Of a stretch of DNA of 64,000 nucleotides, positions 55,581 to 64,000 are shown in pieces. Below the pieces are notes generated by a model. That model was not told the DNA's origin. It ran no database searches and saw only the letters and a list, made by a program, of their open reading frames with translations. This DNA comes from Photobacterium ganghwense (GTDB lineage: Bacteria; Pseudomonadota; Gammaproteobacteria; Enterobacterales; Vibrionaceae): assembly GCF_003025595.1 (NCBI RefSeq), contig NZ_PYMI01000005.1, positions 185,478-249,477 on the forward strand. The letters are read 5' to 3'. How positions within the stretch are numbered: position 1 is the stretch's first letter; each line of letters opens with the position of its first letter. The translations under genes were made by a program, and so were the position numbers.

Positions 55581-56972
55581 TTGAGCTTTGTAAATACTAA
55601 CTTTACTGTTCCTCCACCAATTACTGTAGCGAAATTTGGCGGCACCAGTGTAGCCGATCATGCCGCCATGAGTCGAAGCGCAACGATTATCAAGGACAAC
55701 CCAGCTGCTAAAGTGGTATTAATCAGTGCGTGTTCCGGCGTAACCAATCTGCTGGTTGAATTAGCAAATGGAATTGCCGACAACGAGCAGCGCTCACAAC
55801 GGCTACAACAACTTCGAACGATTCACCAATCGATCATTGATCAGTTGACTCACCCGGAAGCGGTAGCAGCTGAGATCGACCAACTTCTGACAGACGTTGA
55901 AGCCCTGGCCAAGCAAACTGCCAGCGCCCCTTCCGTGCAACTGACCGATCAGCTGGTCGCCCACGGCGAATTACTGTCGACTTTTCTTTTTACCCAAATT
56001 CTTAACGAAATGGGGGCTAAAGCTACCCGTTTTGATATTCGCCCGGTAATGCGTACCGATAGCCAGTTCGGCAAAGCCGTACCGGATGTGGATGCAATTC
56101 GCCAGTTGGCCAGTGAGCAACTGCAACCGCTGCTCCAGTCTGATCAAATTATTGTCTCTCAGGGCTTTATCGGTTCTGATGAAACCGGCCAGACAACGAC
56201 GCTGGGCCGTGGCGGCAGTGATTACAGTGCAGCACTGGTTGCCGAAGCCATCAGTGCAGAAATTCTGGAGATCTGGACCGACGTTCCGGGGATGTACAGC
56301 ACCGATCCGCGTATTACAGCCAACGCCATGCCAATCCAGGAAATCAGCTTCAGCGAAGCCTCTGAGATGGCTAACTTCGGGGCAAAAATTCTGCACCCGT
56401 CGACGTTGCTGCCAGCCATCCGCCAGCAAATTCCGGTGTTCATCGGTTCATCAAAAGCACCGGAGCAAGGTGGAACCTGGATTCGCCAGCACGTGGCCCA
56501 GCCACCAAAATTCCGGGCACTGGCCCTGCGCTGCAACCAGACCCTGGTCACCCTGACCAGCCTGAATATGTTCCATGCCTATGGCTTCCTGTCAGAAGTC
56601 TTCCGCATCCTTGGTGAACATAAGGTGTCTGTTGATCTGATCACAACGTCTGAAGTCAGCGTTTCACTGACCCTGGATCAGACTAACACCGGCGGCGGAG
56701 CACCAAGCCTGCCAGCCGCAGCAACAGAGGCTCTCAGCAAGCTGTGCCGTGTGGAAGTAGAACAGGATCTGTGCCTGGTTGCACTTATCGGCAACAAACT
56801 GGGCGAAGCCCCGGGAGCCGCCACTCAGGTCTTTGGCAAGCTGGACAACTACAGTCCGCGCATGATCTGCTTTGGCGCCAGTCCGCACAACCTGTGTTTC
56901 CTGGTCAAAACCAGCGAATCGCGCGAAGTGGTTAAAACCCTCCACGCTGCCCTGTTTGAGGCCGCGAAGTAA
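55581..56972 (+). CDS. lysC: Lysine-sensitive aspartokinase III
   Basis: The enzyme phosphorylates aspartate, the first step to lysine, methionine and threonine. The 463-residue monofunctional protein has the kinase start ITVAKFGGTSVAD (about residue 13) and two C-terminal ACT domains (about 310-463). No ATG exists before the kinase motif; the TTG at 55581 has GGGAG eight bases upstream, so I choose it. A second TTG at 55566 (five codons earlier) is less well placed. It lies downstream of the lysine riboswitch and is followed by a terminator. Confidence 0.9.
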   Translation: MSFVNTNFTVPPPITVAKFGGTSVADHAAMSRSATIIKDNPAAKVVLISACSGVTNLLVELANGIADNEQRSQRLQQLRTIHQSIIDQLTHPEAVAAEIDQLLTDVEALAKQTASAPSVQLTDQLVAHGELLSTFLFTQILNEMGAKATRFDIRPVMRTDSQFGKAVPDVDAIRQLASEQLQPLLQSDQIIVSQGFIGSDETGQTTTLGRGGSDYSAALVAEAISAEILEIWTDVPGMYSTDPRITANAMPIQEISFSEASEMANFGAKILHPSTLLPAIRQQIPVFIGSSKAPEQGGTWIRQHVAQPPKFRALALRCNQTLVTLTSLNMFHAYGFLSEVFRILGEHKVSVDLITTSEVSVSLTLDQTNTGGGAPSLPAAATEALSKLCRVEVEQDLCLVALIGNKLGEAPGAATQVFGKLDNYSPRMICFGASPHNLCFLVKTSESREVVKTLHAALFEAAK

Positions 56973-56990
56973 CCCAAGTCCGGGACACAA

Positions 56991-57018
56991 AAAAGGCGCT
57001 CATGATGAGCGCCTTTTT
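56991..57018 (+). terminator. Terminator after lysC
   Basis: GGCGCTCA (56995-57002), loop TGA, TGAGCGCC (57006-57013), followed by TTTTTC. A-run on the other side lets it also work on the minus strand. Confidence 0.92.
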
Positions 57019-57071
57019 CATATCAGCGTATGATTGTTGCCGTGTCAGTGTTCCCGATGGGTGTCACCTGT

Positions 57072-57107
57072 AAAAAACAGGCCCCGCAGCTGTGGCATCC
57101 GGGGCCT
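57072..57107 (-). terminator. Terminator after metH
   Basis: On the minus strand AGGCCCCG (57107-57100) pairs with CGGGGCCT (57086-57079), followed by GTTTTTT. It ends metH, which stops 40 bp upstream. Confidence 0.88.
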
Positions 57108-57147
57108 TTGAGTCATTACGCCTTTAATACATTACGCCTTTGCTGCA

Positions 57148-60100
57148 TTACAATGACAGGTTCGGCCCCAGCCATTTTTCCGCTTCAACCAGATCCCAGC
57201 CTTTGCGCTCGGCATAGCTATCACGCTGATCTTCCTGAATTTGTGCCACAGCAAAATAGCGTGAGTCCGGATGCGAGAAGTACCAGCCTGAGACCGACGC
57301 TCCCGGCCACATAGCATAGCTGGTGGTGAGTGACATCCCAATGGCTTCTTCGACATTGAGCATCTCCCACAAGGTGCCTTTCTCGGTATGTTCCGGACAC
57401 GCCGGGTAGCCGGGTGCCGGACGGATCCCCTGATATTTCTCACGAATGAGTTCGTCATTCGACAGGGCTTCGTCCGGCGAGTATCCCCAAATCTCTTTAC
57501 GCACCTGCTCATGCAGATACTCGGCAAACGCTTCAGCCAAACGGTCAGCCACCGCCTGTACCATAATGGCATTGTAATCATCACCCAGGGCTTTAAATTT
57601 ATCGGCCAACTCTCGCTCTCCGATGCCGCCAGTAACCGCAAACGCGCCAATCCAGTCCGGCTTCCCGCTGTCCTTCGGTGCAATGTAATCCGACAGGCAG
57701 TAGTTATAGCCTTTCGGTTTCTCCGTCTGCTGGCGCAGGTTATACAGCACATGCGCTACCTGGCTACGGGACTCATCGGTATAGACCTCAATGTCATCCC
57801 CTGTACTGTTCGCCGGGAACAAGGCACACATGCCCCGGGCCTTCATCAGATCTTCCCGCTCGATGCGATCCAGCCACTCGTTCGCATCCTGGAACAAACG
57901 GCGGGCTTCTTCTCCCACTTCCTCATGATCCAGAATGGCCGGGTACTTGCCCATCAGCGACCAGGTCATGAAAAACGGGGTCCAGTCGATATAGTTGCGC
58001 AGGATGCTGACATCGAAATCATCAAACACATGAGTACCGGGCTTCGCCGGTACTGGCGGCGTATAGGTTGCCCAGTCAATCGCGACCTTATTGGCTCTGG
58101 CCCTCTCCAGCGAGACCGGTTTGGTTCGAGGCTGTTTACGGCTGTGCTGATCCCGGACCCGCTCATAGTCGACATCCAGTTTCTCCACAAACGCCGGACG
58201 CAGTTCGTCCGACAGCAACGAGGTACAAACCCCCACCGCCCGCGACGCATTGTTAACATACACCACCGGATGGCGGTAATTCTGCTCAATTTTCACTGCG
58301 GTATGCGCCTTTGAGGTTGTCGCACCGCCAATCAACAGCGGCAGTTCAAAGCCCTGGCGCTCCATTTCCTTGGCAACATGCACCATCTCATCCAGCGACG
58401 GAGTAATGAGTCCGGACAGACCGACGATATCGACGTTTTCTTCCCGCGCGACCTTAAGGATCTGCTCACACGACACCATGACCCCGAGGTCGATAATGTC
58501 GTAGTTATTACATTGCAGAACGACCCCGACAATGTTCTTGCCAATATCGTGGACATCCCCTTTGACCGTCGCCAGCAGAATCTTGCCGTTTGAGCGACCA
58601 CTCTGTTTCTCAGCATCAATGAACGGTTCCAGGTAGGCCACGGCCTGTTTCATCACCCGGGCAGACTTCACCACCTGGGGCAGAAACATCTTGCCCTCAC
58701 CAAACAGGTCACCGACCACATTCATGCCGTCCATCAACGGCCCTTCGATCACTTCCAGCGGCCTGCTGGCGTTCACTCGAGCTTCTTCAGTATCCTCGAC
58801 AATGAACTCCGTGATCCCTTTGACCAGAGCATGCTCCAGCCGTTTAGCGACTGGCCAGCTGCGCCATTCCAGCGCTGCGCCGTCATCCTGCTTGCCAACC
58901 CCGTTATCACGGTACTCATCTGCAATGTCGAGCAGGCGCTCGGTCGCATCATCACGGCGGTTGAGCACCACGTCTTCCACCGCTTCACGCAATTTATCCG
59001 GGACGTTATCGTAAATTTCCAGCTGACCGGCATTAACGATCCCCATGTCCATCCCGCGTTTGAAGCAGTGATAGAGGAACACGGCATGGATTGCCTCTCG
59101 CACATAGTTATTGCCGCGGAACGAGAAAGAAACATTCGACACCCCGCCGGAAATCATCGCATGAGGTAAATCTCGCTTGATGTCGCCAACCGCTTCAATA
59201 AAGTCAACCGCGTAGTTATTGTGCTCATCGATACCGGTTGCCACTGCAAAAATGTTCGGGTCAAAAATGATGTCCTCCGGCGGAAAGCCTACTTCGTCCA
59301 CCAAAATCCGGTAAGCATTGGTACAAATTTCCAGCTTACGCGCCCGGGTGTCCGCCTGACCGACTTCATCAAAAGCCATCACGATCACCGCGGCGCCATA
59401 ACGGCGGATCAGCTTGGCTTGCTCAATAAACTTTTCTTTGCCTTCCTTAAGCGATATCGAGTTGACGATCCCCTTACCCTGAATACATTTCAGACCGGCT
59501 TCGATGACCTCCCATTTGGAGGAATCGACCATGATCGGCACCTTGGAAATTTCCGGCTCTGACGCACACAGATTAAGGAAGCGCACCATGCATGCTTCCG
59601 CATCCAACATACCCTCATCCATGTTGATATCGATGATCTGGGCACCGTTTTCCACCTGCTGACGGGCCACATCGAGCGCTTCGTCATACTGCTCTTCTTT
59701 AATCAGGCGCTTAAAACGGGCCGAGCCGGTCACATTGGTACGTTCGCCCACGTTCACAAACAGGGTATCTTTTTCGATGATTAACGGTTCAAGACCGGAC
59801 AAACGGCAGGCAACCGGTAGGTCAGGCAACTGGCGCGGAGCCAGGTCAGCCACCACCTCAGCCATCTGACGGATGTGCTCAGGGGTCGTACCACAACAGC
59901 CGCCGACCAGATTCAGGAACCCACTTTGTGCCCACTCCCGGATGTGCGCGGCCATCTCTTCCGGCGAGAGGTCGTATTCACCAAATGCATTCGGCAGACC
60001 CGCATTCGGGTGCGCAGAGACGGCACATTCCGCAATGCGGGATAACTCTTCCACATACTGACGTAATTCATCAGGTCCGAGGGCACAGTTAAGGCCGAAG

Positions 60101-60825
60101 GAAATCGGTTTGACGTGGCGTAAGGAATGGTAGAAAGCTTCAGTCGTCTGACCGGACAGCGTACGACCGGATGCATCGGTAATGGTACCGGAAATCATCA
60201 CCGGTAGGGATAAGCCCAGCTCTTCGAAAACAGTGTCCACCGCAAAGGCACAGGCCTTGGCATTAAGGGTATCGAAAATGGTCTCGATCAAGATGAGATC
60301 GGATCCCCCCTCAATTAATGCCCGGGTCGATTCAGCATAGGCTGCAACCAGCTGATCAAACGTCACATTGCGGTAGCCGGGATCGTTCACGTCCGGCGAA
60401 ATGGAACAGGTCCGGTTTGTCGGGCCAAGGACCCCGGCCACAAATCTTGGTTTATGCGGTGTTTTTGCCGTCCACTCATCAGCCACCTGCCGCGCAAGGC
60501 GGGCAGCTTCAAGGTTAATCTCGGCACTGAGCGCTTCCATCCCGTAGTCTGCCATCGCGATGGTTGTGGCGTTAAAGGTGTTGGTTTCGAGAATATCCGC
60601 CCCGGCTTCGAGGTAGGCACTATGGATATCACGAATCAGCTGAGGTTGGGTCAGTACCAACAGATCGTTATTCCCTTTCAGATCCGAGGGCCAATCGGCA
60701 AAACGCTCACCCCGGTAGTCTGCTTCCTCCAGTTTATACCCCTGGATCATGGTGCCCATCCCGCCATCGATGATCAGGATTTGCTGCGCCAAACGCTCTT
60801 GTATGAATTCCTTACCCTTCAACAC
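57148..60825 (-). CDS. metH: MetH, cobalamin-dependent methionine synthase
   Basis: The 1225-residue enzyme methylates homocysteine to methionine using methyltetrahydrofolate. Domains are in the usual order: homocysteine-binding (about 1-340, zinc cysteines including [11 protein letters not shown]), pterin-binding (about 350-620) and cobalamin cap plus binding (about 650-890, [19 protein letters not shown] with the cobalt-ligand His). The adenosylmethionine-binding reactivation domain is C-terminal (about 900-1225). It is divergent from an antiporter gene, and a weak MetJ-type operator lies upstream. Confidence 0.98.
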   Translation of the reverse strand: MLKGKEFIQERLAQQILIIDGGMGTMIQGYKLEEADYRGERFADWPSDLKGNNDLLVLTQPQLIRDIHSAYLEAGADILETNTFNATTIAMADYGMEALSAEINLEAARLARQVADEWTAKTPHKPRFVAGVLGPTNRTCSISPDVNDPGYRNVTFDQLVAAYAESTRALIEGGSDLILIETIFDTLNAKACAFAVDTVFEELGLSLPVMISGTITDASGRTLSGQTTEAFYHSLRHVKPISFGLNCALGPDELRQYVEELSRIAECAVSAHPNAGLPNAFGEYDLSPEEMAAHIREWAQSGFLNLVGGCCGTTPEHIRQMAEVVADLAPRQLPDLPVACRLSGLEPLIIEKDTLFVNVGERTNVTGSARFKRLIKEEQYDEALDVARQQVENGAQIIDINMDEGMLDAEACMVRFLNLCASEPEISKVPIMVDSSKWEVIEAGLKCIQGKGIVNSISLKEGKEKFIEQAKLIRRYGAAVIVMAFDEVGQADTRARKLEICTNAYRILVDEVGFPPEDIIFDPNIFAVATGIDEHNNYAVDFIEAVGDIKRDLPHAMISGGVSNVSFSFRGNNYVREAIHAVFLYHCFKRGMDMGIVNAGQLEIYDNVPDKLREAVEDVVLNRRDDATERLLDIADEYRDNGVGKQDDGAALEWRSWPVAKRLEHALVKGITEFIVEDTEEARVNASRPLEVIEGPLMDGMNVVGDLFGEGKMFLPQVVKSARVMKQAVAYLEPFIDAEKQSGRSNGKILLATVKGDVHDIGKNIVGVVLQCNNYDIIDLGVMVSCEQILKVAREENVDIVGLSGLITPSLDEMVHVAKEMERQGFELPLLIGGATTSKAHTAVKIEQNYRHPVVYVNNASRAVGVCTSLLSDELRPAFVEKLDVDYERVRDQHSRKQPRTKPVSLERARANKVAIDWATYTPPVPAKPGTHVFDDFDVSILRNYIDWTPFFMTWSLMGKYPAILDHEEVGEEARRLFQDANEWLDRIEREDLMKARGMCALFPANSTGDDIEVYTDESRSQVAHVLYNLRQQTEKPKGYNYCLSDYIAPKDSGKPDWIGAFAVTGGIGERELADKFKALGDDYNAIMVQAVADRLAEAFAEYLHEQVRKEIWGYSPDEALSNDELIREKYQGIRPAPGYPACPEHTEKGTLWEMLNVEEAIGMSLTTSYAMWPGASVSGWYFSHPDSRYFAVAQIQEDQRDSYAERKGWDLVEAEKWLGPNLSL

Positions 60826-60883
60826 CGCACTACTTCCTTATGTAATATTTCACAGCTGAATAACATCCTACCACAGCACAGAT

Positions 60884-60907
60884 GGAAATCTAGACGTCCA
60901 AATGCCT
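60884..60907 (-). promoter_or_regulatory. Possible MetJ operator upstream of metH
   Basis: Three tandem octamers have 5, 7 and 5 of 8 matches to the met box AGACGTCT; the centre AGACGTCC is at 60892-60899. The site lies 60-80 bp before the metH ATG. MetJ control of metH is plausible but the flanking boxes are weak. Confidence 0.5.
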
Positions 60908-60978
60908 TTTCGAAGATTAAATTATGTCGGACAGGTAGGAAAATAGTGATAGATATCAAGGCAGGTTCGCTTTATATT

Positions 60979-61007
60979 TTGACACAATTTTGCGCTTTAC
61001 TTTAAAT
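60979..61007 (+). promoter_or_regulatory. Candidate promoter of the Na+/H+ antiporter gene
   Basis: TTGACA (60979-60984), 17-base spacer, TTAAAT (61002-61007). The predicted start is about 12 bases before the ATG at 61026, so the leader would be very short. Confidence 0.5.
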
Positions 61008-61025
61008 CACCATCGAGGTCACGGG

Positions 61026-62309
61026 ATGTCAGTCTACAGCACCCTCTGCTTCCTGGCGGCGGCAGCCATGCTCATCGCCTTTATCAACAGTAAGATAGGA
61101 AAAATGCAGACCACAATCGCCATTACCGCCGGCGCATTGATCCTCTCTTTAGGTATCATCATCGCTGGTCATAATGGCTGGTTCCACCTTGAAGAAATCG
61201 CCGCCGAGCAACTGGGAGAAGTCAACTTCGAGAACTTCCTGCTTAAAGGGATTTTAGGCTTCCTTCTCTTTGCTGGTGGTCTCGGGATTAAACTCCCTCA
61301 CCTCGAAGATCAGAAATGGGAAATCACAATACTCGCCCTGTTCGCTACCCTGTTCTCGACCTTCTTCATCGGCTTTGCCCTCTGGGGGATCTGCCAAGCC
61401 ATCGGAATCCAACTTCAACTGATTTACTGCCTGCTGTTCGGCGCACTGATCTCTCCTACCGACCCCATCGCTGTACTGGCAATTGTCAAAAAGCTGGATG
61501 CTCCCAAACGAATTTCCACCCAGATTGAAGGCGAATCGCTGTTTAACGACGGCTTTGGTCTGGTGATTTTCGTTACTTTGTTCACCATTGCTTTCGGCCA
61601 TGAAGCCCCAACAGTGCTGGGCGTCAGCCAGTTGTTCCTGCAGGAAGCTATTGGTGGTATTGCCTACGGGTTTGCGCTGGGTCTGTTGTTCCATTATCTG
61701 ATCAGCTCAACCAACGACCACTCTATGGAGCTGCTGCTAACACTCGGTATCCCAACTGCCGGTTACGCTTTTGCCGAAGTCATCCATGTCTCCGGCCCAC
61801 TGGCGATGGTGGTTTCCGGGATTATGATTGGTAACTGGACCCGCTATATTGGTTTCTCAAAAGAGAGTGAAGACCACCTCGACCACTTCTGGGAGCTGGT
61901 CGATGAGTTCCTCAATGGCGTTCTGTTCCTGTTAATCGGTATGAGTATGCTGCAGTTCCGGTTCCATGAAGAAGACTGGGTACTAATGGTTATCGCCGTG
62001 CCTCTGGTACTGCTCAGCCGTTATCTCAGTATCAAGTTTTCCTACTTCGGCTTCCAGCGCTACCGAGACTACAACCCGCTATCGATCAAGATCCTGACCT
62101 GGGGCGGATTGCGCGGCGGCCTGGCATTGGCCATGGCCATGGCCATTCCGGCTGGTGTGATGGTTATTCCGGATAAAAACATCGACGTCCGGGAAATCAT
62201 TCTGGTGATGACCTACGCGGTGGTGGTGTTCTCTATCCTGATTCAGGGCTCAACCATTACCCCACTGATTCAAAAAGCCAAAGCGTGGGAAGCACAGAAT
62301 CAAAAATAA
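61026..62309 (+). CDS. CPA1-family Na+/H+ antiporter (NhaP-like)
   Basis: The 427-residue membrane protein has about 12 helices and CPA1 landmarks: ISPTDPIAVLAIVKKL (about 144-159), the acidic EGESLFNDGFGLVIF (about 167-181) with the ND pair involved in ion binding, and TWGGLRGGLALAMA (about 358-371). It exchanges Na+ (or K+) for H+. I start at ATG 61026, seven bases after GAGG. An in-frame ATG at 60990 falls before the predicted transcript start. It is divergent from metH and ends at a shared terminator with metA. Confidence 0.88.
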   Translation: MSVYSTLCFLAAAAMLIAFINSKIGKMQTTIAITAGALILSLGIIIAGHNGWFHLEEIAAEQLGEVNFENFLLKGILGFLLFAGGLGIKLPHLEDQKWEITILALFATLFSTFFIGFALWGICQAIGIQLQLIYCLLFGALISPTDPIAVLAIVKKLDAPKRISTQIEGESLFNDGFGLVIFVTLFTIAFGHEAPTVLGVSQLFLQEAIGGIAYGFALGLLFHYLISSTNDHSMELLLTLGIPTAGYAFAEVIHVSGPLAMVVSGIMIGNWTRYIGFSKESEDHLDHFWELVDEFLNGVLFLLIGMSMLQFRFHEEDWVLMVIAVPLVLLSRYLSIKFSYFGFQRYRDYNPLSIKILTWGGLRGGLALAMAMAIPAGVMVIPDKNIDVREIILVMTYAVVVFSILIQGSTITPLIQKAKAWEAQNQK

Positions 62310-62330
62310 CTAAAGCACCTTGCTGACAAC

Positions 62331-62360
62331 AAAAAAGACCTGCATCAGCAGGTCTTTTTT
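62331..62360. terminator. Bidirectional terminator between the antiporter gene and metA
   Basis: AGACCTGC (62336-62343), loop ATCA, GCAGGTCT (62348-62355), with A-run on the left and T8 on the right. The T-run abuts the metA stop codon. Confidence 0.93.
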
Positions 62361-63302
62361 TTACTCGTCGCGCGTAAAATTGGCCACAGAGAAATGATCC
62401 AAATCATACGGTGTCTGCTGGTAAACACAGTAATTAAGCCAGTTAGAAAACAATAAATGTCCATGACTGCGCCAACTGGCTACCGGCGGCTTCTCCGGAT
62501 TATTGTCCGGATAATAGTTCACCGGAATATTGGGCCCCATACCTTCTCCGACATCCCGGATATATTCATTGTGCAATGTATTGACGTCATATTCCGGGTG
62601 ACCAGTGACAAACAGATTACGCTTATCCTTGGTCGCGGCCAGATAGACGCCCGCCTGCTCAGAAGTTGCCAGGATATCAAGATCCGTGTGCTCAGCCAGA
62701 TAATCCGGGGAAAAATCCGCATAACGGGAATGAGGGGCGAGAAACGTATCATCAAAGCCCCGTAGCACAGGGTGATGACAATCATGAATCTGGTGAAAAT
62801 ACACGCCTGACAGCTTTTCTTTGCGGGTTCGTTTCGGCAAATCATACAACAACTTCAAGCCCGCCTGCGCAGCCCAGCACACATACATGGTCGAGGTCAC
62901 ATGCTCCCGTGCCCAATTCATGATTGCTTGTATCTCTTCCCAGTAGAGTACATCTTCAAATTGTACTAACCCGAGCGGCGCACCAGTGACAATCAGCCCA
63001 TCATAATTCCGGTGCTTCACCGTATCAAACTGGCGGTAGAAGGTATCCAAATGCTCGGTAGGCGTATTCTTCGTTGGACGGTTATCAATCCGCAATAACT
63101 CCACATCAACCTGCAGAGGAGAATTAGAAAGCAACCGCATAAATTGGGTTTCAGTTTCAATCTTCTTCGGCATCAGGTTGAGCAGCAAGACTCTCAACGG
63201 GCGGATTTCCTGGCTAGCTGCACGCGCTTCCGACATCACAAAGATATTTTCACTGCGCAAGATATCCGTGGCTGGCAGCTTATCAGGAATTTTTATCGGC
63301 AT
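62361..63302 (-). CDS. metA: MetA, homoserine O-succinyltransferase
   Basis: The enzyme makes O-succinylhomoserine, the entry to methionine. The 313-residue protein has the catalytic cysteine at 142 ([12 protein letters not shown]) and His235/Glu237 (TGHPEYDV), the triad of the E. coli enzyme. The succinyl- versus acetyl-CoA preference was not tested here. It has a strong MetJ-type operator upstream. It is convergent with the antiporter gene. Confidence 0.96.
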   Translation of the reverse strand: MPIKIPDKLPATDILRSENIFVMSEARAASQEIRPLRVLLLNLMPKKIETETQFMRLLSNSPLQVDVELLRIDNRPTKNTPTEHLDTFYRQFDTVKHRNYDGLIVTGAPLGLVQFEDVLYWEEIQAIMNWAREHVTSTMYVCWAAQAGLKLLYDLPKRTRKEKLSGVYFHQIHDCHHPVLRGFDDTFLAPHSRYADFSPDYLAEHTDLDILATSEQAGVYLAATKDKRNLFVTGHPEYDVNTLHNEYIRDVGEGMGPNIPVNYYPDNNPEKPPVASWRSHGHLLFSNWLNYCVYQQTPYDLDHFSVANFTRDE

Positions 63303-63349
63303 CTTAGTTTGCTCCTTAAACGTAAAATCCAGCGAACAATCCCATTAAA
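63303..63349 (-). other. metA 5' untranslated region
   Basis: A short leader between the MetJ operator and the metA ATG; AAGGAGC lies seven bases upstream of the start as its ribosome site. Confidence 0.7.
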
Positions 63350-63386
63350 AGATGTGTAGACGTCCAGATATCTAACTAAAACTATA
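63350..63386 (-). promoter_or_regulatory. metA promoter -10 and MetJ operator
   Basis: Tandem met boxes AGATGTGT, AGACGTCC and AGATATCT (63350-63373) match AGACGTCT at 6, 7 and 6 of 8 positions. A TATAGT -10 on the minus strand (63381-63386) sits beside it. The -35 is not clear (TTGCGC at 15 bases or TTGCTT at 19). This is a well-formed methionine repressor site. Confidence 0.8.
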
Positions 63387-63510
63387 GAAGATTAGTCGAC
63401 CGCGCAAGCAAAAGAAGATTAAAAGATTTAAAGCTGAGTGCCATGAGTTGAATAAAACTCATGATTCATCAAAAAGGGAGATGTGATAAAAAAGAAATGA
63501 GAAAGGCTGA
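63387..63510. other. AT-rich gap between metA and the rRNA operon end
   Basis: About 125 bases with no supported gene. It contains an 8-bp hairpin, CATGAGTT (63442-63449), loop GAATAA, AACTCATG (63456-63463), of unknown role. Confidence 0.5.
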
Positions 63511-63513
63511 AAT

Positions 63514-63541
63514 GAAAAAACCCAGCCATTAGGCTGGGTTT
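63514..63541 (-). terminator. rRNA operon terminator
   Basis: On the minus strand AAACCCAGCC (63541-63532) pairs with GGCTGGGTTT (63527-63518) around a four-base loop, followed by a T-run. It lies 10 bp after the distal 5S gene. Confidence 0.92.
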
Positions 63542-63550
63542 AGGAAGAAG

Positions 63551-63669
63551 TGTTCAGCAATGTCCTACTCTCACATGGGGAGGCCCCAAACTACCATCGG
63601 CGCTACAACGTTTCACTACTGAGTTCGGCATGGGATCAGGTGGTTCCATTGTGCTATTGTCGCTGAACA
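63551..63669 (-). rRNA. 5S ribosomal RNA (distal copy)
   Basis: About 119 bases matching the 5S core (CCACCTGATCCCATGCCGAA, GCGCCGATGGTAG, CCTCCCCATGTGAGAGTAGG on the minus strand). The terminal helix is GTTCAGC with GCTGAAC instead of the GCCTGGC type of the proximal copy. Ends are estimated to one or two bases. Confidence 0.95.
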
Positions 63670-63675
63670 AAAGCG

Positions 63676-63751
63676 TGGTGCTAGTACCCAGATTTGAACT
63701 GGGGGCCTCACCCTTACCAAGGGTGCGCTCTACCGACTGAGCTATACCAGC
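63676..63751 (-). tRNA. tRNA-Thr (anticodon GGT)
   Basis: A 76-base tRNA with encoded CCA. The acceptor stem is GCTGGTA with TACTAGC, the anticodon loop reads CTTGGTAAG (anticodon GGT), and the T-loop is GTTCAAATC. It lies between two 5S genes, as in the E. coli rrnD operon (5S-thrV-5S). Confidence 0.97.
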
Positions 63752-63840
63752 ACGCAATTCTGCGTTACAAATAAAGTCTTACTATTATTGCTTTACTTGT
63801 ATGTTCCCATCTTTTTATAAATGATGGAAACTTCAAATAA

Positions 63841-63959
63841 AACCTGGCGATGTCCTACTCTCACATGGGGAGGCCCCACACTACCATCGGCGCTGCTGCG
63901 TTTCACGTCTGAGTTCGGCATGGGATCAGGTGGGTCCACAGCGCTATGGTCGCCAGGCA
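63841..63959 (-). rRNA. 5S ribosomal RNA (proximal copy)
   Basis: About 119 bases on the minus strand, starting TGCCTGGCGACCATAGCGC and ending near TCGCCAGGT. It matches the 5S core and the usual GCCTGGC terminal helix. Upstream bases to the window end are the 23S-5S spacer; the 23S gene itself is not in the window as far as I can tell. Confidence 0.95.
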
Positions 63960-64000
63960 AATTCTTTGATTCACCGCCCGCAGGCCGCAAATCACAATCT

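Noticed and set aside
60826..61025. SAM or cobalamin riboswitch upstream of metH
   Set aside because: I find no conserved aptamer motifs; only a MetJ-type operator is visible.
63960..64000. 3' end of 23S rRNA at the right edge
   Set aside because: The bases look like the 23S-5S spacer, and I could not match them to the 23S terminus.

Overview
The window is a stretch of core chromosome from a gammaproteobacterium. The gene content and order point to the Vibrionaceae: a complete MSHA pilus cluster sits between mreBCD and csrD, followed by ssb/uvrA, a PglL-type O-oligosaccharyltransferase, a class V aminotransferase, lysC, metH and metA. I cannot name the genus from sequence alone. Coding density is high and I see no insertion sequence, prophage, integron or CRISPR array.

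Left part (1-12 kb): the envelope lipid-transport genes mlaFEDC (minus strand; mlaC cut by the window edge) are divergent from yrbG-kdsD-kdsC-lptC-lptA-lptB-rpoN-hpf-ptsN-rapZ-ptsO. This order joins Kdo synthesis, the LPS transport bridge, sigma-54 and the nitrogen PTS. A magnesium channel (mgtE) follows. From 12 to 26 kb, mostly on the minus strand, come pmbA (TldE) and tldD with darP (yjgA) between them, then a carbon-nitrogen hydrolase, the giant AsmA-like yhdP, rng, maf and mreDCB (shape).

Middle (25.7-45.3 kb, minus strand): mshI-J-K-L-M-N-E-G-F-B-A-C-D-O-P-Q, a full mannose-sensitive haemagglutinin type IV pilus system, with csrD (mshH) at its upstream end. MshE carries the c-di-GMP-binding N-terminal domain and csrD has degenerate GGDEF/EAL motifs, so second-messenger and Csr control meet here. 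Several RNA hairpins punctuate the cluster, notably a C(UUCG)G hairpin next to a 13-bp inverted repeat after mshA, and a hairpin plus T8 just before mshI.

Right part (45.6-64 kb): a LysR regulator and a 10-TM heavy-metal exporter under a perfect Fur-box palindrome look like an accessory pair between csrD and ssb. A 7-bp tandem repeat (about 14.6 copies) lies beyond the exporter. Then come ssb and uvrA (LexA box on the uvrA promoter), pglL, an alanine/serine-glyoxylate-type aminotransferase, a lysine riboswitch with lysC (probably a TTG start), metH, a CPA1 Na+/H+ antiporter and metA. MetJ-type operators are seen at metA (strong) and metH (weaker). The right edge is the distal end of an rRNA operon read on the minus strand: 5S, tRNA-Thr(GGT), 5S.

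The window is mostly well-known biology. I found no clearly new multi-gene system. The best candidates for a second look are the Fur-box/exporter/heptamer-repeat locus, the three-codon reading frame coupled to rpoN, and the hairpin structures in the msh cluster. All calls are by eye from the sequence and recalled family knowledge; no searches or folding were run.
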